Positions 10,591 through 22,110 of a DNA stretch of 64,000 nucleotides are shown piece by piece. The notes under the pieces are model-generated. The model was not told the origin of the DNA. It did not search any database and saw only the letters and a program-made list of their open reading frames with translations. This stretch comes from Phytophthora colocasiae (taxonomy: Eukaryota; Oomycota; Peronosporomycetes; Peronosporales; Peronosporaceae), in NCBI GenBank assembly GCA_018806915.1, contig JAGKQI010000087.1, positions 248,001 through 312,000 on the forward strand, given 5' to 3'. The position numbers were made by a program, and so were the translations under genes. Every line of letters starts with the position of its first letter. Positions within the stretch are counted from its first letter, which is position 1.

Positions 10591-11843
10591 GATCTGCTGT
10601 GAAACTGCTCGGATATTTCGACGCGCAACTTTAAAAGTTAAGTTGCCACAACTTAATGTTGCGCAAGTCCCCGAAAGACGATCTCCATTGCGATGGAACT
10701 TCAGTACATGCACTTGTACTACATGTAGTACCGATTGGTGAATGGAGGAGCTTCAGCTGACGAAATGTTTGGTGGTGGTGAACACTGGACTGGAAAGTGA
10801 TGAGCCAATAGAGTGGAAGGGGTTATACTTGCTGTTTCATGGAAGCTAGATCTGTTGAATGGAGCGCTGATTCGACAATGTACATTTATGGTGGTCTCGT
10901 GCTGAGCCATTTTTGCGAGAGTACTCATCACTGGAGCTAGCAAGATTACACTTTGACGTTGCACTTCACTAAGTACGAATTAATGGTTGAAAGCAATAGT
11001 ATTGCAATAGTATTGGTCGAGTCCAATAATATTGATATTGCTGGTGGATATCTTTCTTTTTGAAGTTCACTCGCTTTTAAAGCTAGACTGAAGCTATCAC
11101 TTCAGCCACCTGCAGTGAACAAACGGGTATATGAATGACTACCTCTCGCGCTTTTTTTATTAATGTTAGGTTGCTACGTGAAATAGCAGTTGAACTTGTA
11201 GTCAGTCACTACATGTACTGTACTAGTCACCGACATAAGGTCGTGTCACACCCATGACAACGCTAGTACCTAGAGCCAAGAGAATAGTGATTTCACTTCT
11301 TGTGAAAAAGGTAATGATGTTTGTAAGTTACTGATACTCTTCTTATACTGCAGATAAAATGAAATGCCTCTAAAGCCTGAAGTATAAAGCGCAACAAGTC
11401 CGATTCCGCTAATCCTACATCGAAATGATCGATTTTACCTACTCATTCGTTCTAGCCGACAGCAACAACGCGATTCCAGTGAACATTTCCCTTCATGTAC
11501 GATGTAGATAGTGTTCTCTAATTTCAAAGTCCGATCACTACGGTCAACGACTATCATATCACCTCATTCTCGATTCAAATGACGTCGCTCTCCACAAGTG
11601 ACACCATCGAAATTTTTGGTGCATCGAGCCGGAGTAATCCCATACTAATCACTCCAGGTGGTCATCAGTTGTTCCTTACTTATCTGTTAAAGTAAATACT
11701 ACTGGAAACATTTGCTTGTTCTGAGTCTCAGTTAACCTATCCAGAATCATCCGGTTCTCAAAATATTTTCGCTCCTCGTCCTCACTCTTTGACCGTTCAC
11801 TTCCCGTTTCGACCGTGCAACAAGCTCCTTCTAGCCTAATTCA
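10591..11843. other. 1.25-kb intergenic region between divergent M96-like genes F and G
   Basis: No convincing gene. It contains a perfect 16-bp palindrome GTACTACATGTAGTAC at 10716-10731, another TACATGTA at 11210-11217, and an 11-bp tandem duplication (GCAATAGTATT, 10993-11014). As the region between two divergent gene starts it should contain both promoters. Confidence 0.55.
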
Positions 11844-13225
11844 ATGCAAATAATGGACGGTGACGAATTCCAGGCCCTTGAGGCGGCGTTGGCGTTCTTT
11901 GACGACTGTGAAAACGTTACTGAACTCTCCTCAGGTCACAGTAGCGATGACAGTAGTTCCAGTATTCACAACGTCTCTACAGCAGTCAAGCCAAGTCAGA
12001 ATGGAAAGAAATGTCGTCGCCGTCAACTCAGTGCTGACGCACAAGAAATCGCGCGAGTCAAAGCTAAACTGGAAGTTCCAGGTCGAAATCGGTCGCGAGA
12101 CCTTCAGAAACTGGAACTTCTTCAGCTTCGGGTGGAGGCTGCAACGTTGCAAGACCGAGTGGAAGAACTCAACGACCAGAGACGCTTAACTGCTGATAAC
12201 TTTTCGGCTTTATTGGCAGAAGATGTTCATACCACTTTAGCTAATCAGATGCGACTTGGAGCTTGGCAAGGAAGCAAAAGAAACTGCGGAAAGAGGCGGA
12301 GACGGAGAATATCCATCTACGTGGAATGATTGAAACGCAGCTGAAGACCATTAAAACGCTCAAAAGACTCTTCCAAAAGCAAATTCTGGCCAAGGTAAGG
12401 AATATTCTACTCGACTTTGTGTTGTTCTCCAGCTATTAACCGTTTTGGTTGTAGCAATCTCCGTGCTTGACCCGTTGGTTTAATGTCAACGTGATATTGA
12501 AAAGCCCAAGCGACGAGATGGTGGTTTTGAACCAGTTGAGCAGCTCGCTAAGTAAATTATTCGGAGATACCGATCGCGTACTTCAGCTGAATGGCCTTGG
12601 GTCTATTAGATCTCCGTTTTTAAAGATCAACACTCAGCCATTATCGCCATCCAAGACTCATATTGAGTTTTTGAAGTGCGATGTCCTCCCATTCGACTAT
12701 CGCGTGATGGCAGAAGCTCTTATGGACAAAATGGCTTCAAGTTATGAAGGCGAAGAGGACAAACACATTCCGGTACGTTATTTCCTGAATAATGGTCAAC
12801 ATTCTAGTAAATTTTGACGATATGTTGTCTTTTAGCCTGCACTTAGAAAAAGTGTGGTGGCTCGCGCTACTACCTTGGAGCTTGAAGAACGCGTGAAGAT
12901 CCAGTATCGCTTCACTGGAATAAAATATGCTGAGCACAAGCGAGAAGTCATCGTACTGTCAGGCTAAAACGAACTTTTGGAAGTATTTGGAGTGGCAGTT
13001 GACGGTATTCGATATCGTGAAAATACGTGGTGCATCCTGTCCGAGGTTTCGCCAGGCGTTTGCCTCCTTCAATTGTGTATCGGAGTGACACTAGAAGCAA
13101 GTCAAGTACTGAAAAGTCGTCGGGATTTCGTTGACAAGGTTTGTGAGTTAGTAGCTCATCTTGCCCAAGAAATGTTCGAGTCCACCCAGAAGGAGATCGA
13201 GCACAACCTCTTGAAGGCGAAGTAG
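11844..13225 (+). pseudogene. M96-like gene G, broken by a frameshift and a stop
   Basis: Three exons parallel gene I: 11844-12394, 12455-12772 and 12836-13225. The exon 1 product is close to gene I (ALEAALAFFDD, then PGRNRSRDLQKLELLQLRVE). Near 12268 one base is lost: the reading becomes GSKRNCGKRRRR and stops at 12329, while the next frame continues correctly as KQKKLRKEAETENIHLRGM. In exon 3 a TAA at 12965-12967 sits exactly where gene I has Lys (SGKNE). Both splice junctions remain consensus, so the decay looks recent. It is the tandem duplicate of gene I. Confidence 0.75.
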
Positions 13226-13521
13226 AACTGTTAAAGCTCTTATCAACGAATTTAATGAGATACAAAGGTAAAACTCAAATACTATACATGTACTACGCAC
13301 GTTGTGCATTTATTCACCGACAGGACTCAACCAAGGAACACCGAGATGTAGCGAGCTTTGTAGATTAGACATGGTTATTTCGTACTGATCAATCCCATCG
13401 ATGTGTATCTCTTGCATATACGAATCAGCACCGCCCTTTGGCACCAGCCACAACTCTCACGGATGAGCTGTCGTCATTTTGAATTCGGCAATCAAAGTAC
13501 ACAACGTCAGCCACCGTTATC

Positions 13522-14520
13522 ATGAACGGCTGCACTTTACGTGCTCCTAACAGTCAACTCTTCAGTGACAATGTGATCGGCAGCGTCCTGCTACGAGCAT
13601 GGATGGCCGACGATTACATCGACGAAGGGGAAGCGTCTTCATCTCAATCTTCTGAAGCTCGCAACGACCAGAGAGCCCTATCAACTACGCGTATTTCACC
13701 AAAGAGAATGAGAGACGAACCTGAGATTAACGAAGATGAAGAACTGGGTGAGGAATTCACCAACAAAAAGACGCCTACGGGAGAGGAAGAGCGTCAACGC
13801 GAACTGCGTCGAATGCGGCAGATTCGCTACCGTAAGAAGAAATTCGATTTGACGCTGAAGCTCGAGGAGAATACGGTCCAACTACGGAACGAAGTTGAGC
13901 AGCTGGAGAAGAAACGTCGTGTCTTGTCCGTCACTGTCCCAACGAGCCAGACGATGTGGGACGTCGCTGTTAAGTACTTTCAGATCTTTCGCTTCGGTAT
14001 CCAAGAACCCCCAATGGTTCTCCAGTCGGAGTCTATTGCCTCGAAATCTCCACAACTAAACTTCCTGCTAGCCAATATGACGGAAGACGTCGTGTTTAAT
14101 TCCTGTTATGGAGTAGAGTCGATCATTCACGCGTGGAAATGCCAAACGCTTTGGTTTAAGGACTTTGCAGTGGATTTGGAGGGGCTTGTAAAGGAATCAG
14201 AGGATTCTCTCATTGCCACAACCACGACGAGCTTTACTATCACTGAACGCACACTCGAGATGGTATTCCCTGGATTATCTAACCAGCAAGGCAAGAGGAG
14301 TCTTCTGGTAGCGTATTCCGTGTTGGGGACCACGATTACCGCTCGTGGCACTGCACGTTTTGCGTGGGATCCAGCTCTTGGACGAGTGACGAGTCTTACA
14401 ACCCAGTCAGACGTGTTAACCCCTGTGCTCCGACTTCTAGGGAATCTAGAAGACGTGTCGGCACTGTTCGAGAAGGCATCGATTTCACTTGATCTCCAGT
14501 GGAACAACACATGCATGTAA
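13522..14520 (+). CDS. oomycete bZIP transcription factor (gene H)
   Basis: Intronless, 332 residues. After an acidic N-terminal third a basic region (RRMRQIRYRKKKFD, about 94-107) leads into a leucine-zipper-like coiled coil (LEENTVQLRNEVEQLEKK). The remaining 200 residues are a conserved domain shared with gene O (WDVAVKYFQIFRFG; LLGNLEDVSALFEKA). By my alignment the normally invariant Asn of the bZIP basic region is Arg here. Nuclear DNA binding is expected from the family; targets are unknown. It sits between M96-like copies G and I and pairs with gene O at the other end of the cluster. Confidence 0.8.
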   Translation: MNGCTLRAPNSQLFSDNVIGSVLLRAWMADDYIDEGEASSSQSSEARNDQRALSTTRISPKRMRDEPEINEDEELGEEFTNKKTPTGEEERQRELRRMRQIRYRKKKFDLTLKLEENTVQLRNEVEQLEKKRRVLSVTVPTSQTMWDVAVKYFQIFRFGIQEPPMVLQSESIASKSPQLNFLLANMTEDVVFNSCYGVESIIHAWKCQTLWFKDFAVDLEGLVKESEDSLIATTTTSFTITERTLEMVFPGLSNQQGKRSLLVAYSVLGTTITARGTARFAWDPALGRVTSLTTQSDVLTPVLRLLGNLEDVSALFEKASISLDLQWNNTCM

Positions 14521-14996
14521 AAAAAATCAAAGACGGAGTAGAAACTGCAACCATTCTGTTCATCATGATGTGAATATATCCGGTACTGATTTTGTGGACG
14601 AGCAAGCCTCAGCATTAACTCTAGTAGCTAGGATACAGGTAGATCAACTGAAAACTTTCAGCTTAGCTTTAGGTAATGCCACAATGGTGGTAACGTAAGG
14701 TGGAGAGATTGGAGCTTGATTGAAAAGCAATTCCACTCGCAATTGACAACAGGTTGAGGCCGTGGATGTGAGTCCCGTTGAGATGACAACCTAGCGTCAC
14801 TTATGGTTGGGAGTCGTGTACGGTGTACTAATCAAGTGGCATGATCATCATCTATACAGTATGCAATCGATCAAATTTAGTGTCCGATATTAGTTGCTAC
14901 GAATTTATTCAGTATTTACCTAAGTGAGCTGACCAAATGCCTTGTCAACTTCCCCAAACACTTCCTCTTTCGCAAAGCGTGTCATCAGCATAAGAA
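14521..14996. other. intergenic, bZIP gene H to M96-like gene I
   Basis: No coding sequence, RNA gene or repeat is supported. AT-rich near 14870-14930, consistent with the gene I promoter. Confidence 0.5.
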
Positions 14997-16336
14997 ATGG
15001 GAGTACTCATTGGTGGCGAAGAGTTCAAAGCGCTCGAGGCAGCGCTGGCCTTCTTCGACGACGAGGAAAATTTTTCGTCCAGTGACGACAGCTCATCAGT
15101 TGGCTTGCAAAATGGAAGCGCAATTTCCTCCGTCTCGACGGACAGCACTGGTAATGCCTTAACGTGTTACGCTCTCGAAATTGAACGCACCAAGGCCAAA
15201 CTATCTGTTCCAGGACGAAATCGCTCTCGAGATCTTCAGAAACAGGAACTTCTTCAACTTCGAGTGGAATCTGTAGCTTTACAGGAAAAACTCAACAAGT
15301 TGCGCCTTTCCGCCTTACCTCGACGCCATGGCACTATTGCTCTCGAGGCGTGGAGAAGCCTCGCTAAAAAGCAAAAGAGACTCCGTAGAGACGCTGAAAT
15401 AACAAATCAAGAGCTGCGTGTGGTGTACGCGGAGCAAATTGAGACTATGAAGTCGTTCAAGAGAATATTCCGGAAGCAGGTTGAGGTAAAGGTACGTTTG
15501 TTATTCCACCACTTTCGCAACAGCTCTTTTTTCATTGATAATTGTGTGGATATAGCGATCCGCGTGTATTGTACGCAACTTCTTCGCGAACGCGTACTAT
15601 GACGCCGAAAAGGATGCCATTCTGGTGATTGAACAACTAAGCAGCACATTGAACAACGTGTTTGCTGATACGGATCGAGTGTTTCGCTCGAACGGCATGG
15701 ATATGGTCACATCACCCTTTTCCAAGACCAACACGCAGCTTCTGTCAGCTACAAGCACGTACATCGAAGTTCTCAAATGTGCAGTCCTCCCATTTGACTA
15801 TCGTGCTGTGGCCGATGCATTCTACGGGAAGGTAACTGCTGACTGCGGACTTATCAAGGTTGAGAACGTCAACGTAAGTTATTTACTACATGTAGTACTG
15901 TTGAAGTTCAAAACACTAACTGGTATTTTGATGCTCACAGACTAGTAAGGCCCAAGTACAAAGCGTGATAGCGCGTGCTTTCACTGTGGAGGTTGAGGAG
16001 AAGGTGAAAATTCAGTATCGCGACGCAACTCTCCGGTATTCGGAGCATAACCGAGAAGTGATTGTTCTATCAGGTAAAAATGAGATCATGGAAGCATTTG
16101 GTGTCGTCCTGGACGGTGTGATCTTCCACGAAAAGACAAGGTGTGTTATGAAAAAGCTTGCTCCAGAGCTGTGTCTACTTCAGCTTTGCATTGAACTGAC
16201 AGTGGAAACAACACACGCTTCTCTTTGTCGTGACCAATTTACTGAACAACTCTGTGAAATGTTGGCTCAACTCAAGCAACAAGTGTTCGACGTAGTCCAA
16301 TGTGAAATTGAGCACGAACTTCTGGTCCAACAATAA
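14997..16336 (+). CDS. M96-like coiled-coil/START-like protein (gene I)
   Basis: Three exons, 14997-15491, 15556-15873 and 15941-16336, with introns of 64 and 67 nt in phase 0, give 402 residues. The opening has ALEAALAFFDDEEN; a coiled coil follows PGRNRSRDLQKQELLQLRVE; the START-like half carries LKCAVLPFDYRAV and KVKIQYRDATLRYSEHNREV. It is the intact counterpart of gene G. Its second intron contains TACTACATGTAGTA, one of the recurring palindromes of the cluster. DNA or lipid binding cannot be decided from sequence. Confidence 0.8.
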
Positions 16337-16511
16337 ATGAACGACAATAGAATTGTATTACATGAACCTATTTGTATCAATCGTACTTCCACATTACTAC
16401 AACTAGTACTATTTAATTGCAGACGATCCTATTTAGGGTGGACTGGACGTGCCTTGTCACAAGTTAGGACTCCCAACGTAACACTGGCTCCATTATTGCT
16501 CAGTGACCAGC

Positions 16512-17873
16512 ATGAGCTTTGTACTGCTGGAGGACGACGAGGACTGCCTGGCCACAGTCCAAGACGCTTTTGATATGATCGACGCCTACGACGACATTCC
16601 GATGTTGTCGGATGTCTCCAAGGAAATCGAGTCAAGTGGTGTCAAGCGCAGTCGACGGGAACAGAATCGCGAAAGAGACTTTCGTCGGCGTCGACGGCAG
16701 AAGGAGGAGCGACTGGAGCTAGAAATGCAGGCGCAATGTCTGGAATCGTATTTAACGCACTTAAGAGAGAGCGGAAGCAATGGCAGAAGTTCGGTCGTGT
16801 CGAGAGAGTCGAGTTGTGTCACTCCAGAGATGATGAAGCAGCGAGTGGAAGCAGAAATGCTTAACCAGTCGCTGAAGAAGGCTCTAACGGCCGAGAAGAA
16901 ATGGTCCAAGAGTCTGCAGTCTGTGCTGGATAAACGGCAGTCGATGGAGGTAAGTTATTTATTTGAGAAGGTTATAGTTTTTTTTTTACTAAGTTTTTTT
17001 TTCCTTTTCAGACAGTGTCGTTGGCTAGTTCGATGCTATTGGGTTCGTCACAGTATAAACCATCGACAGTAGTAAATTACGACACTACTACGTTAAGGAA
17101 TGATCCTGCAGCGGTGAGAAGAGAGATCATGACGATGATGGATAAAATGTATCATGAAGCAAAAGCCACTGTCGATCCAGTAACGGGAGCAGCAGCGTCG
17201 ATTCCAGCTCTTGCTTGTCACTACAACGTACGCTTAGACCCTAAAACGGGTCCTGCGACACAGTTGACATCTGAAACTCCGCTGGACTGTGGCTTGGATT
17301 CGGCTCGAGAGCTTTTGTCAGCTATGTTCACCATGCCAGATACATCTCCACCGACCTTGAAAGTGCGCAGGACTCGGGTAAATAAATTATCCTTCTAGCT
17401 GGTTGTCAATGGTGAGATTTGCTAACGTGAACGTGTATCTACAGGCACAAAGAACGTATACAGAAGGAGAAGTGGAGAAAGAATTCACGGTGGATCTTGG
17501 CGGATCAAGAGTTAACGAATGTTTGGATGGAGTTGGACTGTTGCGAAGACACAATGAAGATGACTGTGAGCTCGTTATTTGGGCTGCTATTTCCTTCCAC
17601 CACAGCGGAAAAATATCATTTCGAGAGTGTTCGTGGATGGCTGCAGCTCGTGCGGCTCCTTCCAACTCACAAGAGTCCGTTTTGCGTGTAAATTACCGGC
17701 TCAGCTCCGAGAAAGCCAAAGGCTGCACGTATATTGAAGGTGAACATATTGATCAAGTCCGAAATCACGCGCTGGGAGCCATCGGTGCGAAAATGAAGAC
17801 GAAACATCACATGCTGCAGAGGAAGATGCTGATTGAGACTGGCAGGGAAGATCTGGCCAGCTTCATCACGTAG
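16512..17873 (+). CDS. M96-like coiled-coil/START-like protein (gene J)
   Basis: Exons 16512-16949, 17012-17377 and 17445-17873 (introns 62 and 67 nt, phase 0) encode 410 residues. Start MSFVLLEDDED is chosen over an in-frame GTG upstream. Exon 1 has a strongly basic stretch (KRSRREQNRERDFRRRRRQK) running into a coiled coil, more bZIP-like than in its neighbours. Exons 2 and 3 carry the START-like region. Its last 8 bases overlap those of gene K on the other strand. Confidence 0.75.
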
Positions 17874-19085
17874 CTGTCGGAACCTGCAGCTCCGCACGTT
17901 CCATCAATCTCAGCTGTGCATGCTCCAGCCGAGTCTTTGAAGCGATCAAGTGTTGTCTCGCCTTGGGGCTACGACCTGAAAGTCCGAATAGTTTACCTGC
18001 CAAACGACTGGAGCTACGTACGAGAGATTCCTGCTGAGGGTTACTGGGAAGTCTCGTGACTGAGAGGTATCCCTGTGAGCTACAGAAAAGTTTCCCGTCT
18101 GGTTCTACCATCATCGAAGCCCAGAGGAGAACGGTCTGGTCTTCCTCTTCGCTTTTCTCGAACAAAGTCACTCCATTGAGGGTCCCAAATCCGTTACTAT
18201 TGGCTGTAGAATACCCGAATTCCGCTGAGGACTGGGTCAATTGTGTTGTCTATAGAGCAGAACTACTGTTATATGGTTGGAGCTGTTGATAGAAAAGAGC
18301 TTAATTAACCAACCTTCATCCGGTAGCTGCCAGTGTTCGATCCCAGAACTTTCTTCTCCAACAACATATCCCACAACAACTGAGCCCCTTCTTCATACCT
18401 GCAGGCCAAAGGTGTAGCGCTCTGAAGCTCAAGCATAGGCGGATCACCATTCTTGACATTAACAGAGCTCATCAACGCTTCATCCAGAGAATTCCAACCA
18501 GAAAACTCCATACGAAGTTGGTCCACCGTCGTCTTGACATAGGCAGCAATGGCTCCAAAGTTTTGGCATGAGACTGTGGGTATTACTGTTGTGCTAAGTG
18601 AATTCTTAGCCATCAGTGCCTGGACACACTAGCAGTCTAACAGTTTAGAAAACAACCAAATTGCTACAATTCATTGGTCGTACATGTACCTGGGTCAAAG
18701 CTGGTTGTTGATTAATGAATTCTTGGATCTTGCTGATTCTGGCATATTGTTGCTTGAGAACTAATTTCAGTTGCTTATTAATTTCTTCAGCACTTTGTCG
18801 TCTCTCTTCTTCCTTTGTAGCAGCATCTAGCCACTCCCAGTTGCTTTTTGTACTGGATTTAGGCTTCTGGAGCCGGAGAAGCTCTAGTTGTGTCTCGAAT
18901 TGGGTTATTTGGCTCCGAAGAGCTTCTTTCTCGACTTTTTTCGAGTCTCGAGGTGTCTTACGTCTCTTCTTGGGTCGAACAGAAGATGTCGAGGCTGTAT
19001 CGCTCCATGTTGCGTCATCTAGGAATGCTAACACGTCTTGGAGCAAGGCTTCGGTCTCTTCCGGCTCGGGGGATGACAACTCCAT
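17866..19085 (-). CDS. M96-like coiled-coil/START-like protein (gene K)
   Basis: Exons 19085-18690, 18619-18314 and 18249-17866 (introns 70 and 64 nt, phase 0) encode 361 residues. It opens with the acidic MELSSPEPEETEALLQDVLAFLDD, a signature shared with genes L and M. A basic patch (PKKRRKTPRDSKK) and a heptad coiled coil (ITQFETQLELLRLQ) follow, then the START-like part (LLWASMMVEPDG; SSSRLAGKLFG). The basic patch could be a nuclear localisation signal. The first intron starts inside a TACATGTA palindrome. Confidence 0.78.
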
Positions 19086-19135
19086 TGATTTATAATAAAC
19101 TGATTATTTCTTAAGTATTTATTTTAGAAAACACA

Positions 19136-20450
19136 TTAACTTGACTGCTGTTGATCTACACGCTCCAGAATCTTGAGTTGCACGCGTTCCTGCCTCGATT
19201 TGGCCATAAATTGATGTTTCCTAGCTACAGGAACGTCGACATTATCACTGTCACATTGAACCCCAAAATGCCGACCAGATAATCGACTGCACATGCGAAC
19301 AACACTTTCTTCTTCCTTGCCAGGGATTTTTGCTACTGAGATCCACCCTTGCGACCTGAAGAAAGGCTTTCCATCGGATTCAACCATCATCGACGTCCAG
19401 AGAAGAAGAGATCGACCTTTATGCTCGAATTTCTCCATTAAAGTGACGCCGTCGACATTTCCAGAGGTATCAGGCGCACTAAAGTCGACGGAATATCCGA
19501 AATGCGCAGTGGTTTGCGTTAATTCCTTCGTCTACAAGGCGTACGACGTCAGTTAGGTCCTCAAAAGCTCCTTGCAGTACCATAAAACAATTACCTTCAT
19601 CGTGTAGCAGCCCGAGTTTGGTCCGAACACCTCTTTGCCCAGCATCATCTCCCACAACAACGACCCAGCACTACCCCTGCTGCAGCTCAGAGGTGTCGAG
19701 CTAAGCAACTCAATACAAGGACCAGAGAGTGGGTCCTGGAACTTCACGTTAGCTGAGCACACAAGAGCTCCCAGGGAGTTTTCATCGTCTCTAAAGATCG
19801 AAGCCGAGTCAAAAACGTAGTCAACAGAGTCCCGAAGCCGAACAAAAGCCCCTTGTAGATGCTCCGCAATGGCATTGAGACTGGTGAACGAGCTTAAAGC
19901 TGTAGGAACAGCACAAGGCGGATAGGAGCTCAGTACGGACTGTACGCGCTGTTCGAGTCAAAATCACCACATACACACTCAATTCAATGCAAAGAAGACC
20001 CAGAATACAAACCTGTGCAAAACCTTTTTCCTGAGAAATGAAGTTCTTGAAGGTTTGAGCGACGTTAAACTGCTGAATTAGCAGTCCTCGAAGCTGGTGG
20101 TTAAGTTCTTGAGCCTTCAGTCGCTTCTCTTCTTCCTCTGTAGTTGCATTCAACCAGCCCCACTTGAAACGAGCAGTTTTAACTGGTTTCTGCAATTTTA
20201 GCAGCTCCAATTGCGTCTCGTATTGCGCCACTTGAGTACGAAGAGCTTCTCTCTCGGCTTTTTTCCTCTGTCGTCGACAACGTTCGTAGTCTGGAGAATA
20301 ACCTTTCGACCGTCTTTTCTTTGTGTCTCCAAGCGTCTGCACACTAGTAGGAGATACTGTCACTCCCTCTCTTTCATCCAGGAAGGCTAGAACGTCCTGT
20401 AACAAAGCATTAGCCTCTTCCGGCCCAGGGAGCTGCAGCTCCGAATTCAT
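19136..20450 (-). CDS. M96-like coiled-coil/START-like protein (gene L)
   Basis: Exons 20450-20013, 19948-19595 and 19531-19136 (introns 64 and 63 nt, phase 0) encode 395 residues. It is a near paralogue of K and M: acidic opening (LLQDVLAFLDE), basic region (RRQRKKAEREALRTQVAQYE) entering a coiled coil, exon 2 with IELLSSTPLSC and LLWEMMLGKEVFGPNSGCYTMK, exon 3 with LLLWTSMMVESDGKPFFRS. Exon 2 is taken to start at CGCGTACAG because the same motif opens exon 2 of gene M. It lies 50 bp upstream of gene K on the same strand. Confidence 0.78.
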
Positions 20451-20546
20451 AACGCTAATCGGAAAATGAACTACAATAATTATTCACATAACAAACATTC
20501 CTGGCTAAAAATGATCAACATTCTGAAGTGAACTTTTCATTTGGGA

Positions 20547-21548
20547 TTAACCCTTAACTACACCGTCCGGTGTAATTCTAGCGCCGTCAAATACTTGCGC
20601 TACATGTTCCAGACTGCCTAGTAGATTCAATAGAGGCGTTAGAAGATCCATCTTAGTTGCAAGACGAGTGACTCGGCCACTGGAGTGATCCCACACGAAT
20701 CGAGTGGTTCCTTGGATCACAATCTTCTGACCAAACATCAGATCGGCTAGAGGAGACCGTCGTCCATCCCGTACTAAGTTCGGGAAGCCATAACACAATG
20801 TTCCCTCAGTAATTTTGAGTTCACACCGGGTCGTGACAGTGAGGGAATCCCCAGAACCTTCGTCCATACGTAGAGGCAGCACGTCGATCTCTTCGTAGCA
20901 GTGTGACTGCAGTATCAGGTTTTCCATGAGCCTTTGGACACCAGAGACCACTCCGTCTGTGACGTCTGGAGCCATTGTGGACTGAACGAAGTCCCATTGC
21001 GCTTGGTTCTGGCTGGAGATGGACTTCGAAAGCTCCTGCTTCAGCACTGGACCTTTAACTCCGTGTCTGAAGAGACGAAAGAACTCGGCAGCTACTGCCC
21101 AAACTGTCGTGTTCGTTGGGAGACCGTAGGAGACCAGACGATGTTGCATTTCGAGCTCCTGCACCTCTTCTTTGAGAGATTTGACTGAGTTTTCGAGGTC
21201 TGCAACGAGTATACGCTGCTTCAGCTTGTAGCGAGCCTGGTGCATTCTGTTCCGCTGACGACGGAGTTCGACATCCGCGAGATATTTCGCGTCCAAGTCG
21301 TCTGTAGACGACGCTTCTCGGGTCTTTTGAGTCTTGGAGCACGTTGCAGCGTCCAAATGCACACGTTTACGGCCAGTTAGAGGCTGAGCTCTAGGCAGAA
21401 AAGGAGGACGTCTTAACGAGGACTGGAAGAGTGGAGATGGAGACGATTCCTCGCTCTTGAAGGAGTGAGAACCACGCTGCACCACGGTGCCGATGACAGC
21501 GTCGCTGAAGTGTTTCCGGCTAGGGGGGAAGAGCGTGCTGGTGTTCAT
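20547..21548 (-). CDS. oomycete bZIP transcription factor (gene O)
   Basis: Intronless, 333 residues from the Met at 21548. That start is preferred because MNTSTLFPPSRKHFSDAVIG aligns with the start of gene H (MNGCTLRAPNSQLFSDNVIG); an upstream in-frame Met would add 23 residues. The basic region RRQRNRMHQARYKLKQR keeps the canonical Asn and is followed by a coiled coil (LENSVKSLKEEVQELE). A conserved C-terminal domain (WAVAAEFFRLFRHG; LLGSLEHVAQVFDGA) is shared with H. It lies between M96-like genes L and M. Confidence 0.82.
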   Translation of the reverse strand: MNTSTLFPPSRKHFSDAVIGTVVQRGSHSFKSEESSPSPLFQSSLRRPPFLPRAQPLTGRKRVHLDAATCSKTQKTREASSTDDLDAKYLADVELRRQRNRMHQARYKLKQRILVADLENSVKSLKEEVQELEMQHRLVSYGLPTNTTVWAVAAEFFRLFRHGVKGPVLKQELSKSISSQNQAQWDFVQSTMAPDVTDGVVSGVQRLMENLILQSHCYEEIDVLPLRMDEGSGDSLTVTTRCELKITEGTLCYGFPNLVRDGRRSPLADLMFGQKIVIQGTTRFVWDHSSGRVTRLATKMDLLTPLLNLLGSLEHVAQVFDGARITPDGVVKG

Positions 21549-22110
21549 ACTGTAAACTGGCTGTGGGGTTGATCGCACGTTTGGAACTGAACAGTGACAA
21601 AGTGTGGATTGAATCATGCTGAATGTTTAGTAGAAGGGAGATATACTATGGGGGGAGCTGAGGCTGATTAGAGGACGCTCATTGCGACATATACAATTGT
21701 ACTAAGCAAAATAGAAGAGTCTCAACTCATGGAGACTAACAGAGCTCCAAGAGGAACCTCAACCGGACGACGAGCGACAAGATAACGTCAAATCAAACGC
21801 AGACAGTCGGTTCGTAGCAAAACGGCTGGTCATATTACGTTATGTAGTGATGGTGACTGCAAGAGCATGTGATGTACATGTACTCTGTATATGATGTACC
21901 AGAGTAGTAAAACAACCAATCCTTCACCTTACATGTATAATACGGAGTCCTGTAGCAGGACTCATCAACTCCAGTAAGATGGGGTCAAATTTCTGGTAAG
22001 GAATGAGTATTTGACATGAGACTAATCGTTAGCATCAGTTTTCTGACGAGATCGGGAACCGGTTATCTCAACTCCAGGTCATCACAAGCAGCTTTTACTT
22101 CACCAACCAA
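21549..22110. other. intergenic, gene M 3' end to bZIP gene O start
   Basis: No gene is supported. TACATGTA occurs twice, at 21875-21882 and 21930-21937, upstream of bZIP gene O in its orientation. Confidence 0.55.
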
